A stretch of 18,477 nt of DNA from DASQJJ01 sp964598355 (GTDB lineage Bacteria; Patescibacteriota; Microgenomatia; Levybacterales; UBA12049). The notes below the pieces were generated by a model that was not told the DNA's origin, did not search any database, and saw only the letters and a list, made by a program, of their open reading frames with translations. The stretch lies in the NCBI GenBank assembly GCA_964598355.1, contig CAZRBN010000020.1:1-18477 (forward strand), written 5' to 3'. This document shows positions 14,167 through 18,477 of the stretch, piece by piece; position 1 is the first letter of the stretch; each line of letters opens with the position of its first letter. The position numbers and the translations under genes were made by a program.

Positions 14167-14321
14167 TCATCGTCAGTAGCCGGCTGGATCAACTCGACCC
14201 ATACCCGTTTCCAGTGCGACATGCGGATTGGATGATCTTCGGCTTCCTCTCGTGAAGCGAAGCCGCGCTTAACAATGGTGATTTCACCTTCGGGGGTCTC
14301 ACCCTTTACGACGTATTCCAT
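14151..14321 (-). CDS. small conserved protein with an EEAEDHP-type motif
   Basis: 56 residues starting MEYVVKGETPEGEITIVKRGF. ASREEAEDHPIRMSHWKRVWVE follows; I recall this small protein in many Bradyrhizobium genomes, with unknown function. AAGG seven bases before the ATG supports the start; the longer frame to 14480 lies over the desaturase gene and is not likely. It follows the desaturase on the same strand after 92 bases. Confidence 0.75.
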   Translation of the reverse strand: MEYVVKGETPEGEITIVKRGFASREEAEDHPIRMSHWKRVWVELIQPATDDEAGQR

Positions 14322-14413
14322 CGTCTGCCCTTGTTTCCAGTCGCACCTTAGCGGCGTTTGCGAACAAAACACCGACAACGTTGTTATTCCGCGCGCGGTA
14401 GCGAGAGGCCCAT

Positions 14414-15418
14414 TCAGCCGATGCCGTGCCGCGCCGCGCACTCGCGGAACGAAACGAGCCGATGCTGCGATTCGTCCCAAAGGGCAAGCCGGACGCAGGA
14501 CAGGCTCTGCATCAGGGTGAGCCTGCCGACCTTGCTGAGCTCAGGGTGCTCGCGTAGCACAAACGGCAGCCGATAGAACGGGATGCGGCTGCATAGGTGA
14601 TGTACGTGGTGCACCCCGATATTCGCCGTAAACCAGCGCAGGATACCCGGCAGCTCGTAGTGCGAACTGCCCTGCAGCGCCGCGTCATGCAAATCCCAAT
14701 GCTGATCATCGCGCCAATAGGTGTGCTCGAACTGATGCTGGACATAAAATAGCCAGACGCCGGCGGACGCGCCGATCAAGGTGATCGGCAGATGAACGAG
14801 CAGGAACGGCCCGAGGCCGACGAGCCAGATCAGTAAAGCCGACATGACCGCAATGGCGACGTTCGTGGCCATCGCGCTCACCCATGGTCGCAACCCATTG
14901 CGCATAAGCCCAATCGGCAAACGCTGCTGCAACAGAAAGAGAAAAGTGGGGCCCAATCCGAACAACACAATCGGATGCCGGTACAGCCGATAGCGCCAAC
15001 GGCCGAACCGGGAGCACGCCAGATATTCTCGGACCGTCAGCGTATCGACGTCGCCCCAACCGCGACGACCGAGATTGCCGGACCCAGCGTGGTGCAGGGC
15101 ATGCGTCTGGCGCCAGAAGTCATAAGGCGTCAGCGTGAGGACGCCGATCACGCGCCCGACCCAGTCGTTTGACCAGCGTTTCCGGAAGAAAGCGCCATGG
15201 CCACAATCATGCTGAATCATGAAGAGCCGTACCAGGAAGCCGGCCGCTGGAAACGCCAACAGCAGACAAATCCCATATCCAACTTCAAGCGAGCGCCACA
15301 TCAACAGCCACAGCAACGTCAGCGGCACGATCGTGATAACAATTTCGAGGACGCTGCGAGCAGGATCTGGAGCCCGATGGCGTGCGAGCGCCCGCATCAG
15401 CGCGCGTCCGTCTGGCAT
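14414..15418 (-). CDS. membrane fatty acid desaturase (omega-6/delta-12 type)
   Basis: 334 residues. Di-iron membrane desaturase that inserts a double bond into lipid acyl chains. The three histidine boxes are intact: HDCGHG (His70), HALHH (106-110) and HHVHH (270-274), with an extra QHQFEH at 228. Four membrane helices are visible (about 25-42, 48-66, 183-203, 205-225). Start: ATG at 15418 is preferred, but it has no clear SD; a TTG at 15436 with GGTGA upstream would add six residues. Neighbouring csp suggests cold response, which raises membrane unsaturation, though the two are not one operon. Substrate position cannot be told from sequence. Confidence 0.88.
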   Translation of the reverse strand: MPDGRALMRALARHRAPDPARSVLEIVITIVPLTLLWLLMWRSLEVGYGICLLLAFPAAGFLVRLFMIQHDCGHGAFFRKRWSNDWVGRVIGVLTLTPYDFWRQTHALHHAGSGNLGRRGWGDVDTLTVREYLACSRFGRWRYRLYRHPIVLFGLGPTFLFLLQQRLPIGLMRNGLRPWVSAMATNVAIAVMSALLIWLVGLGPFLLVHLPITLIGASAGVWLFYVQHQFEHTYWRDDQHWDLHDAALQGSSHYELPGILRWFTANIGVHHVHHLCSRIPFYRLPFVLREHPELSKVGRLTLMQSLSCVRLALWDESQHRLVSFRECAARHGIG

Positions 15419-15436
15419 GACATGGGTGTTCTGCAA

Positions 15437-15812
15437 AGGTCGTCACCGTGAATGAAGTTGGCCGTGCACTTGGAACCGAGCGCGCATATCGGCTCGGTCT
15501 ACCGTAAACAGTGCGCATTCGTTCGTAAAAGCACCCCGGGGGAGCCCGACAGGCCCGGGGTACAGGGTTCCGATAGGGAGAGGGAATTAGGCGATTTGCT
15601 GCAGCAGGTCCATCGGATAATGGCCTCCGGCCGACAAAGCGAACACATCGAGGTTTTTTGGTTTTGCCGGGATCGCAGGGCTGGCCAACCGGCATTTTCC
15701 GATGTTTTTCGTCTATTTGCCCTGGAGGTGTATAGTGAGAGGGAGCGGATAAGCCGTTCGGGGCGATATGTCCCTGCGCCGCAGATTGGCGCTCCCTGGA
15801 GCATGATGGAAA
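15437..15812. other. intergenic stretch without a supported gene, with one hairpin
   Basis: About 375 bases between the divergent desaturase and the gene at 15813. The longest plus frame (from 15452) lacks an SD and family features. An 8-bp inverted repeat ACCCCGGG (15533-15540) and CCCGGGGT (15554-15561) encloses a 13-base loop. TATAGT at about 15731-15736 could be a -10 for the downstream gene, but no good -35 goes with it. Confidence 0.45.
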
Positions 15813-16118
15813 GTGGTTGCATTCGACTACGACCGCGAAGCCGAATTGTTCCCCGCCCGGACGCGGAAATCGCGCGGCAAATCCTTTGGTTACCAGCGAT
15901 TTGAACGCGCCGCTGATGCAATTCAATTCGCCATGGAGGTATTGCCGGCGCAGTCACTGGCAGGCGCTTATCTCGAGGTCGACGAGCAACGCTTCGATGC
16001 CGAGGGAATTCGCCTTCTCTATGAGAGCCCGGAATATCCGTTGATCCGTTCTGCTACGGCTGCGGCGAGCGTGTCCAGCGCCGAAGATCCAGAACAGGGA
16101 CCCGTAGACACAGCATAA
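15813..16118 (+). CDS. conserved hypothetical protein of about 100 residues
   Basis: 101 residues from a GTG start. Pattern FDYDREAELFPARTRKSRG, then YQRFERAADAIQFAMEVLP, LAGAYLEVDEQRFD and GIRLLYESPEYPL. I recall this family from many Bradyrhizobium genomes, without function. No signal or membrane segment. SD is weak (GGAA close to the GTG). It converges on the gene at 16145. Confidence 0.77.
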   Translation: MVAFDYDREAELFPARTRKSRGKSFGYQRFERAADAIQFAMEVLPAQSLAGAYLEVDEQRFDAEGIRLLYESPEYPLIRSATAAASVSSAEDPEQGPVDTA

Positions 16119-16144
16119 AACTCTGTCGGCTCGGCAACTCCGCC

Positions 16145-16426
16145 TCAGACGGTGCGGGCACTGAAGTACAGCCGATTTTCATTTGGCCAAAACTCAAATT
16201 GGCGCGAGACCTCGCGCGCAAACTTTTCCAGGTTTTGCTTTCCCTCATCATCCATTTCGCCGAACGCATATTGCGGCTGCATGTTCGAAAACAATCTGCC
16301 CGCCTCATCGAGCGTAATCCAGCCACGATCTTCAGGAAGCAGTTGACCGATGGCCGACGCCAACGCGGTCTTGCTGTCCGCATCCAGCCTGCGACTCGGC
16401 TGAATCCACCACGAATTCTTGATCAT
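16145..16426 (-). CDS. small conserved hypothetical protein
   Basis: 93 residues starting MIKNSWWIQPSRRLDADSKT. It continues with a helical part (ALASAIGQLLPEDRGWITLDEAGRLFS) and ends in FEFWPNENRLYFSARTV. Soluble, no known domain. SD is weak. The sequence has the feel of a conserved acidic small protein rather than a chance frame, but I cannot name a family. Confidence 0.6.
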   Translation of the reverse strand: MIKNSWWIQPSRRLDADSKTALASAIGQLLPEDRGWITLDEAGRLFSNMQPQYAFGEMDDEGKQNLEKFAREVSRQFEFWPNENRLYFSARTV

Positions 16427-16521
16427 GGATCAACCATTTTCGAGTGGAACGTGCGACGCGACCCAATCTGCATCTACAAATTGACGGCGGCGTACGACGA
16501 TGCCACTCGATCCTTGTTGTG

Positions 16522-16864
16522 TCACTCGATGATTCGAATCACGCGCCGGGTTCGCGGCTCGACAACCACACGCCGATTGTTGACAACCGCGTAGGAATAA
16601 TCCTGGTGCGATGGTACTGGGTGAGCACGACGGTCTCGGGCAAAGGCTGTCCGACAACCACCCTCTCCTGTACGACGACCGAACCTGATGGAGTCGCACC
16701 TGTAACTGCGGAGAGGACGTCGGCCGGAAGCTCGACCGCGGCTCCAGCGAGACCGCCGATGGCTGCGCCGACGCCGGCGCCTGTTGTTGCGGGGTTTGTC
16801 CGAGAGCAAGGGCTGCCGACAGGATGGCCGTCGTGACAACCGCCGCCATCAACAAGGCGCGCAT
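16522..16864 (-). pseudogene. DUF1236-like exported protein broken by two frameshifts
   Basis: Three consecutive pieces of one protein lie in three frames. From the ATG at 16864 (SD GGGAG) a signal peptide is read (MRALLMAAVVTTAILSAALA). The next frame gives ATTGAGVGAAIGGLAGA, a glycine-zipper stretch, then SVVVQERVVVGQPLPETVVL. The third frame gives VPSHQDYSYAVVNNRRVVVE and ends RTRRVIRIIE. Signal, glycine-rich stretch, VxVGxxLPxxV segment and Y-Y-VVN-R-V-VxPRTRRVxxII tail is the order I know from DUF1236 proteins of Bradyrhizobium. The 343-base span is not a multiple of three, in line with two shifts of the same sign. Either a true pseudogene or two sequencing errors. Confidence 0.7.
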
Positions 16865-16913
16865 GGGGACTCCCTGGTTGGGTGCGCTAGCCGACCTCAA
16901 TGCCCAAGCGCCA

Positions 16914-17756
16914 ATGATGTTCCTTATGTATTTTGATACACGATTTGCGGAACTTGTTTTGCTGCGAAACCATTATAACCTGCCACTGGCGGGACTGATG
17001 GCAGCCTCGGAATCGACTGCAATTCCCATCGACCTTGCGATTACGACTCCAACCGGGAGACACCCTGTGCGCGGTCCAAGCGGTCTCGTTCAGCGCTTCC
17101 TTCGCGCGACCATCCACTTCTTCTCCTATCACCTGGTCATGCGTCGGCGCAGCAGCTGGCGAACCAAGGTGGCTGGATTGCAGTTTGTAGTCCGTCCAAC
17201 CGTTTTTCATCCGGGATACTTCATCAGCAGTGAACGGTTTGCCAATTTCATCGATCGCCTCGACCTGCGCGGAAAGCGCGTGCTTGATGTCGGAACAGGA
17301 AGCGGCATTTTGGCTATCGCCGCAGCGCGGTCAGGCGCTCCGACCGTCATCGCAACCGATATCAATCCCAACGCGGCGCTCTCGGTCCCAGAGAACGCGC
17401 AGAGCAATGGGGTGCGTGCGCAAGTTCAACCTGTCTGCATGGACTTGCTGTCCGGGTTCGTCTCCGGTCCCGAGTTTGACGTCATTTTCGCGAACTTGCC
17501 CAAACACAACAAACAGCCGCGGGATCTTGCCGATCGGGGTTGGCACTCAGGGCCAAAACATAGGGACATCGCACCGTTCTTCGCGCAGGCGTACGAACGG
17601 CTCAGGCTCGGCGGTTGCCTTTACGTCATGTTGTCGTCCCATTCCGATCTCGACGTTATCGAATCTTTGATTTCACTTGCTGGATTTCAATGGAAGATCA
17701 TTCAGCGCTACCCGATCTTTATTGAATCGTTCGTGCTCTATGAATGCCGGCGGTGA
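16914..17756 (+). CDS. class I SAM-dependent methyltransferase
   Basis: 280 residues. The Rossmann core begins near 145: motif I VLDVGTGSGILAIAAARSG, motif II ATDINPNAALSVPENAQSNG, and motif IV DVIFANLPKHNKQ. Motif IV reads NLPK where HemK/MTS-type enzymes have NPPY, so the target atom or substrate may differ. The N-terminal 140 residues (MYFDTRFAEL, RNHYNLPL, and a hydrophobic stretch ATIHFFSYHLVM) are specific to this protein. The start is uncertain: ATGs at 16914, 16917 and 16926 all lack an SD, and the frame is open to 16824, where it overlaps the DUF1236-like gene head. Substrate unknown. Confidence 0.83.
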   Translation: MMFLMYFDTRFAELVLLRNHYNLPLAGLMAASESTAIPIDLAITTPTGRHPVRGPSGLVQRFLRATIHFFSYHLVMRRRSSWRTKVAGLQFVVRPTVFHPGYFISSERFANFIDRLDLRGKRVLDVGTGSGILAIAAARSGAPTVIATDINPNAALSVPENAQSNGVRAQVQPVCMDLLSGFVSGPEFDVIFANLPKHNKQPRDLADRGWHSGPKHRDIAPFFAQAYERLRLGGCLYVMLSSHSDLDVIESLISLAGFQWKIIQRYPIFIESFVLYECRR

Positions 17757-17768
17757 ACGTAGGATCGT

Positions 17769-17909
17769 TCACGCCAACTCGTCATCAACCGTCGAGTACT
17801 TGCGAACCGCGCCGACCCCGAGCAAACTCACCGTACCGCGGCTCACCTTAACGCTGGCCCGATCAACTGGCCCGCTGCGAACCCGTTCCTCGTGGGTGAA
17901 ATCAATCAT
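17769..17909 (-). CDS. doubtful small ORF
   Basis: 46 residues starting MIDFTHEERVRSGPVDRAS. It has no good SD, overlaps the start of the hydrolase gene by two bases on the other strand, and no family is recognised. Composition (VKVSRGTVSLLGVGAVRKY) is compatible with a protein fragment. Kept only as a low-confidence candidate. Confidence 0.22.
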   Translation of the reverse strand: MIDFTHEERVRSGPVDRASVKVSRGTVSLLGVGAVRKYSTVDDELA

Positions 17910-18477
17910 GCTTTGGTCCCGCTTCGCGTTCGTTGCCATGGCGCTCACTGCGCGCGTTGTCGTGACCATGGGTACGGCTTCCGCCCAAACGGCCAACCCG
18001 GGGCTGGCCTGGGCACCCTGTGGCGATGTGCCGGACACGGAGTGCGCCGGGCTACCGGTGCCGATCGATTACGCCGCGCCCGACGGCGGCAAGATCACGC
18101 TTCGCATCGCGCGTGCGCCGGCCGTGGACCCGGCTAAGCGCAAGGGCGTGCTGCTGTTGCTGCCGGGCGGGCCAGGTGTGGGAATCATGGAGACGATGGG
18201 CGGGGAGATGCGGACGGCCCAGCACGTCTCCGATTTCCAGCGCCAGTACGATGTCGTCACCTTCGACCCGCGCGGCATTGGTAAGAGCAGCCCAATCAGA
18301 TGCGACCCGGCCACGGTACCGACGGCGCAAATGCCAATGGACCACACGCCGACCCAAGCGGAATTCGGCGCAGTGGCCCGGGCCAACGCCGCCTTCATCA
18401 AAAGCTGCGCGGATGCCTCCGGCGAGCTGCTGTGGCACCTCTCCGCCAAGGACACCGCCCAGGACGTTGAGCACATC
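17908..18477 (+). CDS. secreted alpha/beta hydrolase, 5' part; runs off the right edge
   Basis: 190 codons, open to the edge. A signal peptide (about 1-27, MLWSRFAFVAMALTARVVV, then TMGTASA before QT) is followed by the N-terminal part of a tripeptidyl-aminopeptidase/proline-iminopeptidase type hydrolase. WAPCGDVPDTECAGLPVPIDY is typical of that group. LLLLPGGPGVG is the oxyanion-hole GGPG motif, and YDVVTFDPRGIGKSSPI is the strand-loop after it. The nucleophile elbow (GxSxG) and the rest lie beyond the window. Likely cleaves peptides or esters in the periplasm or outside the cell. GGTGA nine bases upstream supports the ATG. Confidence 0.83.
   Translation, partial: MLWSRFAFVAMALTARVVVTMGTASAQTANPGLAWAPCGDVPDTECAGLPVPIDYAAPDGGKITLRIARAPAVDPAKRKGVLLLLPGGPGVGIMETMGGEMRTAQHVSDFQRQYDVVTFDPRGIGKSSPIRCDPATVPTAQMPMDHTPTQAEFGAVARANAAFIKSCADASGELLWHLSAKDTAQDVEHI

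Noticed and set aside
15452..15904. A 150-residue plus-strand frame before the gene at 15813
   Set aside because: No SD, no family features, and it overlaps the supported gene in another frame.
16899..16923. GGAAC-N16-CATT before the DUF1236-like pseudogene
   Set aside because: The -10 differs from CGTT at a conserved base; too weak to list as a promoter.
17865..17889. Minus-strand GGAAC-N16-AGTT near the right end
   Set aside because: It lies inside the doubtful ORF at 17769-17909 and no gene start follows it.
1..18477. CRISPR arrays, tRNA genes, insertion sequences, toxin-antitoxin or phage defence genes
   Set aside because: No regularly spaced repeats, tRNA-like folds, transposase motifs or known defence motifs were seen on either strand.

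Overview
The window looks like chromosomal DNA of an alphaproteobacterium of the order Hyphomicrobiales, most likely Bradyrhizobium or a close relative in Nitrobacteraceae. This is inferred from the GC-rich codon use, the many short stress-type proteins typical of that group (DUF6894, DUF1236-like, extensin-like), the GGAAC-N16/17-CGTT promoters of the EcfG general stress sigma factor, an HWE histidine kinase, and a short interspersed element of a type I recall from these genomes. I see no tRNA, rRNA, insertion sequence or CRISPR array.

Layout. (1) 1-767, minus: the 5' part of an Hsp20 small heat-shock gene behind a small conserved gene, with a possible RpoH-type promoter at 865-892. (2) 1060-5313, plus: a 1417-residue sensor kinase with two complete kinase modules (HisKA and HWE) and two receiver domains, preceded by a perfect EcfG-type promoter. 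(3) 5364-7739, minus: a run of small membrane protein, extensin-like protein, 43-residue charged protein, DUF6894 protein and Crp/Fnr regulator, with an EcfG-like promoter at its head. (4) 7875-10294: an arsenic locus, with grxB diverging from arsR-arsC-aqpS over a short AT-rich region whose palindrome can provide both -10 boxes. (5) 10520-13677: small stress-type genes, a decayed EAL-domain remnant, a tail-anchored small protein under a perfect EcfG promoter, an intact GAF-GGDEF cyclase, and an interrupted interspersed repeat. (6) 13891-15418: a cold-shock protein, a 56-residue protein and a membrane fatty acid desaturase. (7) 15813-18477: small conserved genes, a DUF1236-like pseudogene broken by two frameshifts, a methyltransferase, and the start of a secreted alpha/beta hydrolase that runs off the right edge.

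The theme is stress: heat shock, general stress, arsenic, cold shock and membrane fluidity, and c-di-GMP signalling. The most notable structural signal is a set of EcfG-type promoters (two perfect, two with one mismatch in the weakly conserved first -10 base, two weaker) on both strands, each placed just upstream of a gene start. This supports a scattered general-stress regulon headed by the giant kinase. I found no clearly new defence or mobile system.
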